From positions 45,551 to 109,550 of the forward strand of contig CALKRW010000062.1 of NCBI GenBank assembly GCA_937989585.1: a stretch of 64,000 nt of DNA, read 5' to 3'. The position numbers were made by a program, and so were the translations under genes. Each line of letters starts with the position of its first letter. Within the stretch, counting starts at the first letter, position 1. Shown here in pieces: positions 35,781-44,934 of this stretch. The notes beneath the pieces are model-generated. The model made no database searches, was not told where the DNA came from, and worked only from the letters and a program-made list of their open reading frames with translations. The DNA is from an uncultured Porphyromonadaceae bacterium. GTDB taxonomy: Bacteria; Bacteroidota; Bacteroidia; Bacteroidales; Muribaculaceae.

Positions 35781-36821
35781 TCAGAGGTCTGAAAAGTGGC
35801 GGCGTCCGCGCAGGTAGAAAGATGTAAGAATGTTGGTATGCGTGTCTGACCGTTTGTCAAGTAAATCGATCTCAGGATGCTCAGTGTAGGAAGGTGCCAT
35901 CTTCCGGAAATCGCGGTGAGCGCGCCAAACGGCGGAAGCATTTTTGAAGTCGAATGTCATTACGAACTTTGCCCATGCCACAGTGTCAAGTAAACGGCGC
36001 CGGAAAAGTTTGGCACGGCGGGTAGAGTCCGGAAGATTTTTGTGCAAGAGAAGAAGATTGTTGCGAAAGTTCAGATAGGTCTTTCGTGGATTCTCGGCAG
36101 GCAGGGAACCTCCACCCAGGTGATATACATGTGACGATGGAACGACAACAATTTCATTTCCGCTGAGTAGAATACGCCAGCAAAGGTCAATTTCCTCCAT
36201 GTGAGCGAAGAACTTTGAGTCAAGTCCGCCAACCTTACGGTAAAGTTCGGCCCGTACTGTCAGCGCTGCACCTGTGGCCCAGAAAACCGGGATGACATCA
36301 TCGTACTGTCCTTTGTCTTCTTCACAAACGGTGAAAATACGTCCTCGGCAGTAAGGGTAGCCGTTACAGTCAAGAAAGCCTCCGGATGCACCGGCATATT
36401 CGAACTGAGACTTATTTTTGTAACTCAGAAGTTTGGGTTGGGCTGCACCGACTTCGGGATGCTTGTCAAGATATTCTATCAGAGGCTCAATCCAACCTTT
36501 AGGAGTCTCGACATCGCTGTTAAGAAGAATGACATAGGTGTACGTAGGGTCAAGAGCGTTTATGGCCTTGTTGTATCCTTCGGCAAAACCATAGTTCTCG
36601 GTAAAGAAGAGGGTCCGGATATTCTTGCCGAACTTGTTTTCCAGAAGGGAACGTGAACCGTCTGTCGAACCGTTGTCTGCCACTATGACGTCTGCGGCAT
36701 TGCGGTTTGTGCCACTGATGACCGAGGGAAGGAACTCATTAAGAAGTTTTTCTCCGTTCCAGTTGAGGATGATGACGGCAGTATGTACTTCGGTAGAGGA
36801 TGGCTTTATTTTTTCAATCAT
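35781..36821 (-). CDS. Glycosyltransferase, GT2 family
   Basis: This 346-aa protein has a GT-A domain with HTAVIILNWNGEKLL at the N-terminus, DVIVADNGSTDGSRSLL, VILLNSDVETPKGW (the DXD-type metal site) and a C-terminal region with conserved MEEIDLCWR (ED motif, near 205). It has no clear membrane anchor. It resembles rhamnosyltransferase-type GT2 enzymes. It is 53 nt downstream of an LpxL-like acyltransferase, so it may act on LPS or another envelope glycan. Confidence 0.85.
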   Translation of the reverse strand: MIEKIKPSSTEVHTAVIILNWNGEKLLNEFLPSVISGTNRNAADVIVADNGSTDGSRSLLENKFGKNIRTLFFTENYGFAEGYNKAINALDPTYTYVILLNSDVETPKGWIEPLIEYLDKHPEVGAAQPKLLSYKNKSQFEYAGASGGFLDCNGYPYCRGRIFTVCEEDKGQYDDVIPVFWATGAALTVRAELYRKVGGLDSKFFAHMEEIDLCWRILLSGNEIVVVPSSHVYHLGGGSLPAENPRKTYLNFRNNLLLLHKNLPDSTRRAKLFRRRLLDTVAWAKFVMTFDFKNASAVWRAHRDFRKMAPSYTEHPEIDLLDKRSDTHTNILTSFYLRGRRHFSDL

Positions 36822-36874
36822 GATGATTCAGATTTGTCGGGGATGTTATATTGGAAATTTAACTCCGAAAGATT

Positions 36875-37777
36875 TCATTTATTATTTTGTGAAGTAGAAT
36901 CCGGAGAGTTCTTCCAACGGTTGTGAGTCCAGAGCCAGATAGATGGTTCCCGACGGATGGTTTCTTCGAGGAGTCTGAAATATCGTTCGGTAACAGACAT
37001 TTCTTCGGTCTCGGAAATTTTGTCTGTAATTAGCCGGACAGTGATGACATAGTGCCCGCGTCTGGGCTTGGACATATCCCAGTATACAACTGCCATGTCA
37101 AAACGGCGTGCGAGATGTTCGGTACCTGTAATCACAGCCGTCGGACGCCCGAGAAAGTCGATAATGTGTACCGGGTCATTATGGCTGGGTTTCTGGTCTG
37201 ACATAAAGCCGGTAATTGAGGTAATGCCGTCTCGACGTAACGTAAGCATCTCACGCATGGTCCTGTTCTTAGGAATAGAAATTGAACCGAAACGACTGCG
37301 GAGTCTCAGCATTAGGGCGTCAAAGCGTTTGTTCCGCAATGGACGGTATATCTGGCAGAAAGCATCGCCGGCTTCAACTTCTTTCTGAAGATGGAGTGTG
37401 ATGCTTGGAGCCCATTCCCAGTTGCCGCAATGTGAGAAGTAGGCGACAATTGAGCGTTTGTTGTCCATGAGTTCGCGAATAGTATTGAGACCTTCAAACT
37501 TCATACGTTTTTCGATTTCAGACTCGGAAATGTGAAGAAGTTTGATTGTCTCGACAATATAATCGGCGAAATTGCGGTAGAATTGTCTGGTAATATTACG
37601 AATTTCGGGAGATGATTTTTCCGGGAAACATTTTGATAGATTCTTGCGTACCATTCCGCGGCGATAGCGTGCTATATAATATATAATAAGGTATAGCAGG
37701 TCAGCAAGACCGTAAAGGAACCAGAACGGCAGGCGGGCAAGTCCTTTGAGAAAGAATTCGACAATCTGGAACAACAT
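36875..37777 (-). CDS. LpxL/HtrB-family lipid acyltransferase
   Basis: This 300-aa inner-membrane protein has an N-terminal TM segment (about 14-36) and a catalytic HX4E motif in FSHCGNWEW (near residue 116). The FMSDQKPSHND and TAVITGTEHLARR segments fit the family. LpxL-type enzymes add a secondary acyl chain to lipid A; homologues in Bacteroidetes may also make lyso-lipids. It overlaps no gene but lies 4 nt from MtaB upstream, so it is co-transcribed with it. Confidence 0.85.
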   Translation of the reverse strand: MLFQIVEFFLKGLARLPFWFLYGLADLLYLIIYYIARYRRGMVRKNLSKCFPEKSSPEIRNITRQFYRNFADYIVETIKLLHISESEIEKRMKFEGLNTIRELMDNKRSIVAYFSHCGNWEWAPSITLHLQKEVEAGDAFCQIYRPLRNKRFDALMLRLRSRFGSISIPKNRTMREMLTLRRDGITSITGFMSDQKPSHNDPVHIIDFLGRPTAVITGTEHLARRFDMAVVYWDMSKPRRGHYVITVRLITDKISETEEMSVTERYFRLLEETIRREPSIWLWTHNRWKNSPDSTSQNNK

Positions 37778-37781
37778 GGCG

Positions 37782-39107
37782 TCAGTCGTTTAAAAGTGTC
37801 GCATGAATATGTTCACCGTCTTCAGCAATAGAGTCAAGGCGAACATTTACTATTGTATTGTCAAGTTCGCGAGGAGCGTTGACAAGAACTTTAAGATAAT
37901 TGTCTGTGAAACCACTCATTGGCTGTCCTTCGGGAGCGTGTTCCAGAAGCACGGGACGGACTGTTCCAAGGAATCGGCTTGAGAATTCATGCAGTTTGCA
38001 ATCGGATACAGCGAGCATCTGATGTGTGCGGGACTGCTGGATTTGCGGAGGAACCACGATGTCAATATCCAGGGCCTTTGTGCCTGGACGCTCACTGTAG
38101 GTGAAAACATGCAGCCGAGATATTGGAAGAGACTCGACAAAAGTTTTAGAACGAGCAAAACGTTCTTCGGTTTCGCCACGCGTGCCGACCATAAGGTCGA
38201 CTCCTATGAAAGCATCAGGCATTACCTCCCGGATTTTCTCTATTTTGTGACGGAACAGCGATGTATCATAATGGCGGTGCATCAACGCCAGGACTTCATC
38301 GTCACCGCTCTGCAGTGGCACATGGAAGTGTGGCATGAATTTCTTTGATTGTGCGCACCACTTGATGATTTCATCAGTCAGTAGGTTTGGTTCGATGGAA
38401 GAGATACGGTAACGCTCGATACCTTCTACATTGTCCAGTGCGATTATTAGATCAAGAAAATTGTCTTCACGTCCTTTCCCGAAATCTCCTATATTGACGC
38501 CGGTGATTACAATCTCGCGACCGCCTTCATCGGCTGCATGCCTGGCCTGTTCCACAAGTTGGGGTATGGTTCCGGAGCGGGAGCGTCCGCGGGCTTTCGG
38601 GATTGTGCAGTATGTACACCAGTAGTCGCATCCGTCCTGAACCTTAAGGAAAAAACGGGTTCGGTCTCCTCGTGAGCATGATGGCATGAATTCCCGAATG
38701 TCGCGTGTTCGGTCTACTATGGTCCGTGCGAGTCTGTCAGTCTGCCATTGGCGAAGGAAGTCAACCATCATGAGTTTCTTGTCGATTCCGCATGTGAGGA
38801 CAACGCCGTCAATGCCGGCAACCTCTTCGCTTTTCAGTTGGGCGTAGCATCCGGTGACAATAATTGCCGCCTCAGGATATCGCCTGTGGAAAGACCTGAT
38901 GGTCTGCCGGCACTTGCGGTCGGCGGTTTCGGTTACCGAACATGTGTTGACCACAATGAAATCAGGTGTATCTCCCTGAGTGGCACGGCGTATTCCTGCT
39001 TCGGCGAAGATGCGGGCTACGGTGGATGTCTCAGCAAAGTTCAGTTTGCAGCCGAAAGTGTGGAACAGCGCGCTTGAGTTTTGGAAAATATTATTATGGT
39101 CACTCAC
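37782..39107 (-). CDS. mtaB: tRNA threonylcarbamoyladenosine methylthiotransferase MtaB
   Basis: This 441-aa radical SAM enzyme adds a methylthio group to t6A37 in tRNA. The N-terminal UPF0004 domain has its three cluster cysteines in FGCKLNFAE, NTCSVTE and VTGCYAQ. The radical SAM motif is CDYWCTYC (CX3CX2C, near 160), and a C-terminal TRAM-like domain ends the chain. Length and the FGCKLN motif favour MtaB over MiaB. It lies between MBOAT and LpxL genes, 18 and 4 nt away. Confidence 0.92.
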   Translation of the reverse strand: MSDHNNIFQNSSALFHTFGCKLNFAETSTVARIFAEAGIRRATQGDTPDFIVVNTCSVTETADRKCRQTIRSFHRRYPEAAIIVTGCYAQLKSEEVAGIDGVVLTCGIDKKLMMVDFLRQWQTDRLARTIVDRTRDIREFMPSCSRGDRTRFFLKVQDGCDYWCTYCTIPKARGRSRSGTIPQLVEQARHAADEGGREIVITGVNIGDFGKGREDNFLDLIIALDNVEGIERYRISSIEPNLLTDEIIKWCAQSKKFMPHFHVPLQSGDDEVLALMHRHYDTSLFRHKIEKIREVMPDAFIGVDLMVGTRGETEERFARSKTFVESLPISRLHVFTYSERPGTKALDIDIVVPPQIQQSRTHQMLAVSDCKLHEFSSRFLGTVRPVLLEHAPEGQPMSGFTDNYLKVLVNAPRELDNTIVNVRLDSIAEDGEHIHATLLND

Positions 39108-39125
39108 GTTGAATGTTGCTTTATT

Positions 39126-40604
39126 TCAGAATTGGAAATAGATGAATGGTGCGACGTCCTCGCCCCGGAGTTCGAGTACAGCCTGAACCACTACAATGAA
39201 AATCAGAAGTTTTATAAGCCAGGGCGATTTTACAAACCATGCGCCGGCTTTATCCCAGAAACCTGTCGGGAGTATATGGGAAATAACAATCACGCCCATC
39301 AGGACCAGCCATAGCCAGCGCACTGCAGCAAAAGGCACGGCATAGTCCCAGGAGAAGTCAGTGAAGATATGCGATGTTATCGCCCAGGAGTCACTCCATG
39401 AATCGGCACGGAAGAAAATCCACAGGAATGTTACGAAACACATAGTGATAAGCCACGAAAATGCTTTTACCGGCCAGATGTCAGGTATACGTTCGAGTAC
39501 AGGTCTAGTCGCCTTGTGTACGGCGAGTCCTGTACCGTGCATGGCCCCCCAGAATACAAATTTCCATGCCGCGCCGTGCCACAGTCCACCAATAAGCATC
39601 GTCGTGAAACTATTGATATAAGTTCTGCATGTTCCCTTACGGTTTCCGCCAAGAGGTATGTAGATATAATCCCGTAGCCACGATGACAGTGAAATGTGCC
39701 ATCGGCGCCAGAAATCTGTTAGGTTGCGTGACTTGTAGGGGAAGTTGAAGTTCTTTGCAAGTCTGAAACCCAGGATGAGGGCTATGCCTATGGCCATATC
39801 GCTGTAACCTGAGAAATCACAGTAAATCTGCATGGTATAGCCGATAACGCCCATCAAGGTTTCGAAACCGGAGTAATCTGGCGTCCCTGTGGCAGGATTG
39901 ACGTAAAATATCAGGTCGTTGTACTGTGCCAGATAATCGGCAATGATGGCCTTTTTGACAACACCGAGTATAATCAGCCAGAATCCGAAATAGACTTCAT
40001 TGCGTGTAGCGTGGCGATTCTTGCGAATCTGAGGAAGGAAGTAATCAGCGCGAACGATGGGCCCTGCGACCAGAGCCGGGAAGAAAGAGAGGAAGAATGC
40101 GTATTCCAGCCATGTTCTCGTAGGTTTTACGGCGCCTTTGTAAACATCGACTATATAACTGATAGACTGGAAGGTGTAGAATGATATTCCGACTGGAAGT
40201 ATTATTTCAAGAGGCGAGAAGTTTGAACCAACCATGGCATTCCAGTTCCATAGGAAGAAATTCGCATACTTGAAGTATCCGAGAATCGATAAAGAACAGA
40301 TTAATGATGCAATCACGCATAGTCGACGGGCAAGCCGGCCTGAACACCTTACAAGCAGACGGGACAGTCCCCAGTCGACCAATGAAGTCGCAAAAAGCAG
40401 TATGACGAAAATACCGCTTGATTTATAATAAAAGAACAATGAGAAGGCGATGACAAAGACTATCATCTGCCACATGCGTTTCTTAAGAAGTGCGTATACC
40501 GGCAGAAAAACCAGAAACAGGGCCCAGAACAATCCTGACGAGAAAAGCATCGGTTCGCCGGATCTGTATGTCAGTTGGTCAAGTATATTCTGCAGTATCT
40601 CCAT
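39126..40604 (-). CDS. MBOAT-family O-acyltransferase (AlgI/DltB-like)
   Basis: This 492-aa polytopic membrane protein has about 11-12 TM helices. The family signature includes DFWRRWHISLSSWLRDYIYIPLGG and the catalytic His in GGLWHGAAWKF (near residue 335). It pairs with the SGNH-type gene 43 nt upstream, the arrangement used by AlgI/AlgX-like and PatA/PatB-like O-acetylation systems, so it probably moves acetyl groups across the membrane for a periplasmic polymer. The acceptor is not shown by sequence. Confidence 0.92.
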   Translation of the reverse strand: MEILQNILDQLTYRSGEPMLFSSGLFWALFLVFLPVYALLKKRMWQMIVFVIAFSLFFYYKSSGIFVILLFATSLVDWGLSRLLVRCSGRLARRLCVIASLICSLSILGYFKYANFFLWNWNAMVGSNFSPLEIILPVGISFYTFQSISYIVDVYKGAVKPTRTWLEYAFFLSFFPALVAGPIVRADYFLPQIRKNRHATRNEVYFGFWLIILGVVKKAIIADYLAQYNDLIFYVNPATGTPDYSGFETLMGVIGYTMQIYCDFSGYSDMAIGIALILGFRLAKNFNFPYKSRNLTDFWRRWHISLSSWLRDYIYIPLGGNRKGTCRTYINSFTTMLIGGLWHGAAWKFVFWGAMHGTGLAVHKATRPVLERIPDIWPVKAFSWLITMCFVTFLWIFFRADSWSDSWAITSHIFTDFSWDYAVPFAAVRWLWLVLMGVIVISHILPTGFWDKAGAWFVKSPWLIKLLIFIVVVQAVLELRGEDVAPFIYFQF

Positions 40605-40647
40605 TTTTTAGAGAATGTTCTTGTTGTATATTCTCAAAAAGATATTG

Positions 40648-41439
40648 TTAACGTTCGTTAGGCTGGTGTACAAAAATTTTTTCGGGACGACCGGTGTTGT
40701 CTTTTGGTCTTGTCATACGTATGGGGTGGTTGGAATGGGTGGGCATCCATCGGGCAATTGAATCAGCCCAGAGTGCCGCGGACTCATGTGTCGGATGGGC
40801 GCCGTCTTTCTTGCGGTTAAAATGCATCCCGTCGCTGAGAAAGAATGAGCCTTCCGGAACGTTACTCGCTATCAAATCGTTGATGCCCGTATCTTTTTTC
40901 CAGTTGGGAGGTCCAATCCATAAGAACGGTATGTCTCCGATTTCCTTGACAATCTGCTTTACAAATCTGTCTCTTTTCTTGGCTATATCCGATACAAAAA
41001 GTTCGTTGGCGCCAAGACAGATTAATATGTAATCAGGGTGAAGCCGAGAGATATAAGATGAAAGTTTTCCACTTCCGCCCCATATTTCCGACGTCGAGGA
41101 ATACCAGATTACTGTGTAGAGCTTGTGGCCGTTGGCTTTGGCATAATGGGCAAACCTGGGAGACAGACCCTCGAGCATTGAATCACCTATGAACAGGATT
41201 GTTTTCGGGCAGGTGTCAAGTTTGACTGGTGTCGCACTGTCACGGCGAATGTTTGCACGGGCATGTCCGGCAATCCTGGCGGATGCCGATGCGTTATCTT
41301 TACCGGTGACAGTCTGTGCTATTTCCGATGATTTAGGCTCCCATGAACCTATTTTTAAAGAGTCGAAAGAAGACAGCAACGCGAATATGCCGAAGGCACA
41401 CGCCAGCAGCAACCATAGTCCGAGATAGTTTTTTCGCAT
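40648..41439 (-). CDS. SGNH/GDSL-type hydrolase or acetyltransferase partner of the MBOAT
   Basis: This 263-aa protein has an N-terminal TM anchor (about residues 5-25) and a periplasmic SGNH domain. Block I is LFIGDSMLEGLSP (Ser near 87), a Gly-containing block III gives CLGANELFV, and the His/Asp pair is in DGAHPTHES near the C-terminus. It matches the DHHW/AlgX-like or DUF459-like partners of MBOAT proteins. It likely transfers or removes an acetyl group on a glycan. Confidence 0.82.
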   Translation of the reverse strand: MRKNYLGLWLLLACAFGIFALLSSFDSLKIGSWEPKSSEIAQTVTGKDNASASARIAGHARANIRRDSATPVKLDTCPKTILFIGDSMLEGLSPRFAHYAKANGHKLYTVIWYSSTSEIWGGSGKLSSYISRLHPDYILICLGANELFVSDIAKKRDRFVKQIVKEIGDIPFLWIGPPNWKKDTGINDLIASNVPEGSFFLSDGMHFNRKKDGAHPTHESAALWADSIARWMPTHSNHPIRMTRPKDNTGRPEKIFVHQPNER

Positions 41440-41478
41440 TGATCAGGTTCTGGATTGAGTATTAATAATTGGGAAAAA

Positions 41479-41994
41479 TCAGCGTGAGATTACGCGGTAA
41501 GTAGTTCCGGCGCCAGAGTATACATTGTAGCGGGTAAGTCCGTATCCATGCTTTGCGGCAGGCCCGCTCAGCGGATAGCCGAGATTCTCGAAGACATCAT
41601 ATGTCGATCCGCATTTGGGACATACGCCGTTATGCGTCTCGGAATCTATGTATATGCGGACATCGGGTTGGTGCTCTACAGGACAGGAAAGGTCAAAGGC
41701 CTGAGGATTTCCGTATACATCGCCTACAAGTAAAACGCCACCGTAGCCGGTATAGGTAGTTGCGGTATAGAAGAAACCTGCAGGCCGGTTTTCCTGACGA
41801 ATAAACGTACGGTAATCAAGAGCCCCTGAGACACCATATGTATTCCACATGCCGATGTCTGTAAAGACAATCTGTACAGGAACGGCTGGAATCATTTCAT
41901 CATCGATGTGATGGCATGATGAAATCATGATGGTCACTGCGAGGTATCCTAAGACATGTAATCCTCGAAGTAGTCTTGTCAAGGAGAGTACCAT
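41479..41994 (-). CDS. Rieske-like lipoprotein with altered metal-binding motif
   Basis: This 171-aa protein has a membrane signal whose lipobox is TIMISSC (Cys27). Residues about 98-150 have the Rieske layout: first box DLSCPVEH (C-X3-H), then VCPKCGSTYDV (C-X2-C) about 20 residues later, then PLSGPAA, the usual proline loop. Canonical Rieske is C-X-H...C-X2-H; here the second box ends in Cys. It may bind an iron-sulfur cluster with one changed ligand, or zinc. The start codon is tentative. It follows the SRPBCC gene by 23 nt. Confidence 0.65.
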   Translation of the reverse strand: MVLSLTRLLRGLHVLGYLAVTIMISSCHHIDDEMIPAVPVQIVFTDIGMWNTYGVSGALDYRTFIRQENRPAGFFYTATTYTGYGGVLLVGDVYGNPQAFDLSCPVEHQPDVRIYIDSETHNGVCPKCGSTYDVFENLGYPLSGPAAKHGYGLTRYNVYSGAGTTYRVISR

Positions 41995-42017
41995 TACTTG
42001 TGAAAGGATTGGTATGA

Positions 42018-42443
42018 TTATACACCGTTGCCTCCGGCAATTTTTGCCATCATTACGCCGAATTGGTCTGCAGCCTTCTGGATCTGCGGGCCGACAAAAG
42101 GTTTGAGCATTACAGGAATGTTTATGTCTATGGAAGTAGTGAGTTCGGTCAGGTCATCACCGAGAGGTTTCATTTCGACGATCATCGACATTGGAAGAAT
42201 GCCCTCTGCGGCCATTCTGATTTGCCTGTCGTTGCGCTCCACGACTTTAAATTTCATTTCGCCGACCTGTGGGTTCACGATGACGATTGCGTCTTTTTCG
42301 AAACGTGCCTGGCCGATTTTAGCGCGCTCGGCTTCGGGAAGTTGGTCTACTGTGGACTGTAAGGCTGTCAGGTCACCGAATTTGTCAGCGATTGTCACGG
42401 CCGGAACATTTACAGTCACGGCCTTACCTTTATATAATGACAT
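42018..42443 (-). CDS. SRPBCC (START/polyketide-cyclase-like) family protein
   Basis: This 141-aa protein starts at the ATG read from 42443 (MSLYKGKAVTVNVPA). The pattern MSMIVEMKPLGDDLTELTTSIDINIPVMLKPFVGPQIQKAAD, with strand-strand-helix ending, is that of SRPBCC ligand-binding folds, which have a long C-terminal helix over a beta-grip pocket. No enzymatic residues are diagnostic. It is 28 nt downstream of pyrE and probably co-transcribed; that pyrE-SRPBCC pairing is common in Bacteroidetes, from memory. Confidence 0.75.
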   Translation of the reverse strand: MSLYKGKAVTVNVPAVTIADKFGDLTALQSTVDQLPEAERAKIGQARFEKDAIVIVNPQVGEMKFKVVERNDRQIRMAAEGILPMSMIVEMKPLGDDLTELTTSIDINIPVMLKPFVGPQIQKAADQFGVMMAKIAGGNGV

Positions 42444-42471
42444 GTTTGGAGTCGGAATTATGTTTAAGATG

Positions 42472-43110
42472 TTATTTGCTGGCTGTCCAGTTGGCTGGGT
42501 CTTTACGCCATTCCTTAAGGGCGTCAATATCTTTGGTCGTTATGAAACCTTTGTCAAGAGCGGCTTCAAGCATAGCGCTGTAGTTGCTAAGCGTGACGAG
42601 TTCGACACCTGCATTCTCGAAGCAGTCACGGGCAATGGGGAACTGGTAGGTAAACATTGCCGCCATGCCGATAACGTCACAACCGGCGTTGCGGATGGCC
42701 TCTACGGCTTTAAGCGAACTTTTGCCGGTAGAGACGAGGTCTTCTATAACGACAACCTTATTGCCAAGTTTGAGGTCTCCTTCAATCAGGTTTTCCAGGC
42801 CGTGATCCTTGGGTGCCGACCGTACATAAACATAAGGCAGTCCGAGAGCGTCAGCCACAAGTGCGCCTTGAGCGATAGCCCCAGTGGCAACACCGGCAAT
42901 GCAGTCAGGACGTCCGAAGTGCTCGAGAACCAGACGGCAGAGTTCTATCTTGATAAACGAACGCAAATAGGGATATGACAATGTCTTGCGATTGTCGGTA
43001 TATATGGGGGAATTCCATCCGGATGCCCATGTGAATGGATTGTCAGGCTGAAGTTGGATAGCATTGATATCCAGGAGTTTTTCTGCTAAAATGCGTTCAA
43101 CGGTTTTCAT
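42472..43110 (-). CDS. pyrE: Orotate phosphoribosyltransferase
   Basis: This 212-aa enzyme makes orotidine-5'-phosphate from orotate and PRPP in pyrimidine synthesis. The ATG read from 43110 (MKTVERILAEKLLDINAI) is used; an upstream ATG-less extension is less likely. It has the PRPP loop VVIEDLVSTGKSSL (near 122-135) and the N-terminal WASGWNSPIYTDNR. A -7-like TAAATTTG (43137-43144, minus) lies ~27 nt upstream. It appears to head the leftward run. Confidence 0.93.
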   Translation of the reverse strand: MKTVERILAEKLLDINAIQLQPDNPFTWASGWNSPIYTDNRKTLSYPYLRSFIKIELCRLVLEHFGRPDCIAGVATGAIAQGALVADALGLPYVYVRSAPKDHGLENLIEGDLKLGNKVVVIEDLVSTGKSSLKAVEAIRNAGCDVIGMAAMFTYQFPIARDCFENAGVELVTLSNYSAMLEAALDKGFITTKDIDALKEWRKDPANWTASK

Positions 43111-43396
43111 TGTTATTATCGTGTTTAATATATGTGCAAATTTACGAGTAATCGGGGACATATTGGCCCCTTTTAAGAAAAATTTTCACATCGGAGAGAT
43201 ACAGATATATAAAAAGTTGTTAAATTTGCTCCGAATATGAATAACTGTATGTCACTATACAAAACTTTCATTTCTAATATTGATTATTTTATTATCAGGG
43301 AATGACATAACATTACACGCAATAGTTTCCACATAGTTTAACACAAGGTTGCATCAGATTTAGAACCGGATACAACTGACATAAACAAGCAAATTT

Positions 43397-44806
43397 ATGA
43401 ATGAGATTATAGACAACGACCAGCGCGATGAACATTCAGTGTTCTATGCGGCGCGACAGGCATTGGCACGCCATGCCACCGGTGGTAACATTCTGATTGG
43501 AGCGACGCTGCTTGCATTGATTGTCGCCAACATTCCGGCAATTAACCATTATTATTTCGATTTCTGGAATCAGGAGGTCCGACTGCAGATAGGCGACTTC
43601 AATCTCTTCAGCCATGCTGGTCATCCGATGGACTTGCTGGCATTCATCAACGACGCCCTGATGGCGATATTCTTTTTCTCGATTGGTCTCGAGATTAAGC
43701 GAGAAATACTTGTAGGCGAATTATCCTCGTTCCGTCAGGCGTTGCTTCCCATACTCGGAGCTTGTGGCGGCATGATTGTGCCGGTCGCTATATTTTTCCT
43801 GCTGGCACAGGGTACGGATTATGTCGGGGGTGCCGCTATTCCCATGGCTACGGATATTGCATTCTCTCTGGGTGTGCTTGCCATGCTTGGCAAGCGTGTG
43901 CCCATATCTCTGAAAATCTTCCTTACGACACTTGCGGTTGTCGATGATATTGGCGGCATCATAGTAATAGCAACATTCTACTCTGGGCATATCGAGGTTA
44001 CATATCTGCTTTATGCCGCAGGGCTACTGATTCTCCTTTTGCTTGGATCCAAGATGCGTATAAAGAGCCAGGTGTTTTATCTTGGCGTCGGAGGCATTGT
44101 ATGGTTCCTTTTCCTGAACTCCGGCATACATCCTACCATCGCGGGAGTTCTTGTTGCATTCTGTGTCCCGGCGACACCTGTGTATAATCCGAAGAAATAT
44201 GTCAAGATAATTCGTAGGGCCGCTGCAAAATTCCGTTCAGAGGAAGTTGAATGCATGGACCGAAAGTCAATCCTCAGCAAAGACCAGATGAACTGGCTTA
44301 AAGAGGTGGAGTCTGCATCAGATAAGGTTATATCTCCGTTGCAGGAACTTGAGGATTCGCTTCACCCGTTTGTGAATTATTTCATCGTTCCTGTATTCGC
44401 TTTTGCCAATGCCGGTATTTTCCTGCTTAATCTTGATCCCGTTACAATAGTTGAAGGCATATCACTGGCTATAATTTGTGGTCTGGTTATCGGAAAGTTT
44501 GTAGGAATCTTCCTGTTCTCATGGCTTACGATATTACTCCGTCTGGCTCCTAAGCCAAAGAATTCCACATGGATTCAGCTGGCAGCCGTCTCGATGCTTG
44601 GAGGTATAGGTTTTACAGTATCACTGTTTATAGCCACACTTTCGTTCGGCGGAGGAAACGCGCATATGCAGTCGCTTCTCGATCATGCGAAACTTGGTAT
44701 AGTCGTAGGCTCGCTTGTAGCGGGTATTGTCGGTTTCCTTTGGTTGCATAAAGTCCTTCCGAAAGGGGCGGCTGATACAGACCCTCTGGAGGAAGAAGAA
44801 TGCTGA
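43397..44806 (+). CDS. nhaA: Na+/H+ antiporter NhaA
   Basis: This 469-aa membrane protein has 12 hydrophobic helices. The transport-essential Asp pair is in TTLAVVDDIGGIIVIA (near 178-179), with upstream GLEIKREILVGELSSFRQALLPILGA and GGAAIPMATDIAFSLGVL, both NhaA signatures. It is ~80 residues longer than E. coli NhaA; the extra part is a hydrophilic loop in the middle (about 265-305) and an acidic tail. It exchanges Na+ for H+, important for pH and salt tolerance. It stands alone upstream of a strong terminator. Confidence 0.93.
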   Translation: MNEIIDNDQRDEHSVFYAARQALARHATGGNILIGATLLALIVANIPAINHYYFDFWNQEVRLQIGDFNLFSHAGHPMDLLAFINDALMAIFFFSIGLEIKREILVGELSSFRQALLPILGACGGMIVPVAIFFLLAQGTDYVGGAAIPMATDIAFSLGVLAMLGKRVPISLKIFLTTLAVVDDIGGIIVIATFYSGHIEVTYLLYAAGLLILLLLGSKMRIKSQVFYLGVGGIVWFLFLNSGIHPTIAGVLVAFCVPATPVYNPKKYVKIIRRAAAKFRSEEVECMDRKSILSKDQMNWLKEVESASDKVISPLQELEDSLHPFVNYFIVPVFAFANAGIFLLNLDPVTIVEGISLAIICGLVIGKFVGIFLFSWLTILLRLAPKPKNSTWIQLAAVSMLGGIGFTVSLFIATLSFGGGNAHMQSLLDHAKLGIVVGSLVAGIVGFLWLHKVLPKGAADTDPLEEEEC

Positions 44807-44825
44807 CAGCAAATAATGAATAGGT

Positions 44826-44878
44826 ACTAAACAAGAATCCCCTTGAGGCATCTTGCCTCAAGGGGATTCTTGTTTAGT
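44826..44878. terminator. Perfect 25-bp bidirectional terminator
   Basis: Arms at 44826-44850 and 44854-44878 are exactly complementary (core CCCCTTGAGGCA / TGCCTCAAGGGG) with a 3-nt loop, followed by Ts. It lies 19 nt after nhaA and 56 nt before the convergent lipoprotein's stop. Confidence 0.9.
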
Positions 44879-44934
44879 TTTCTATGAGGGAAATATACTC
44901 CCGTCATGCTGTGACTGATATATCGGTCTGAATG

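Noticed and set aside
42028..42978. 316-aa plus-strand open frame
   Set aside because: Antisense to pyrE and the SRPBCC gene, both of which have clear family motifs and starts.
43154..43170. GGGG-A-CA...TG-G-CCCC hairpin upstream of pyrE
   Set aside because: It lies upstream of the -7 element, so it would not be in the pyrE leader; arms are imperfect. I see no attenuator or leader peptide.
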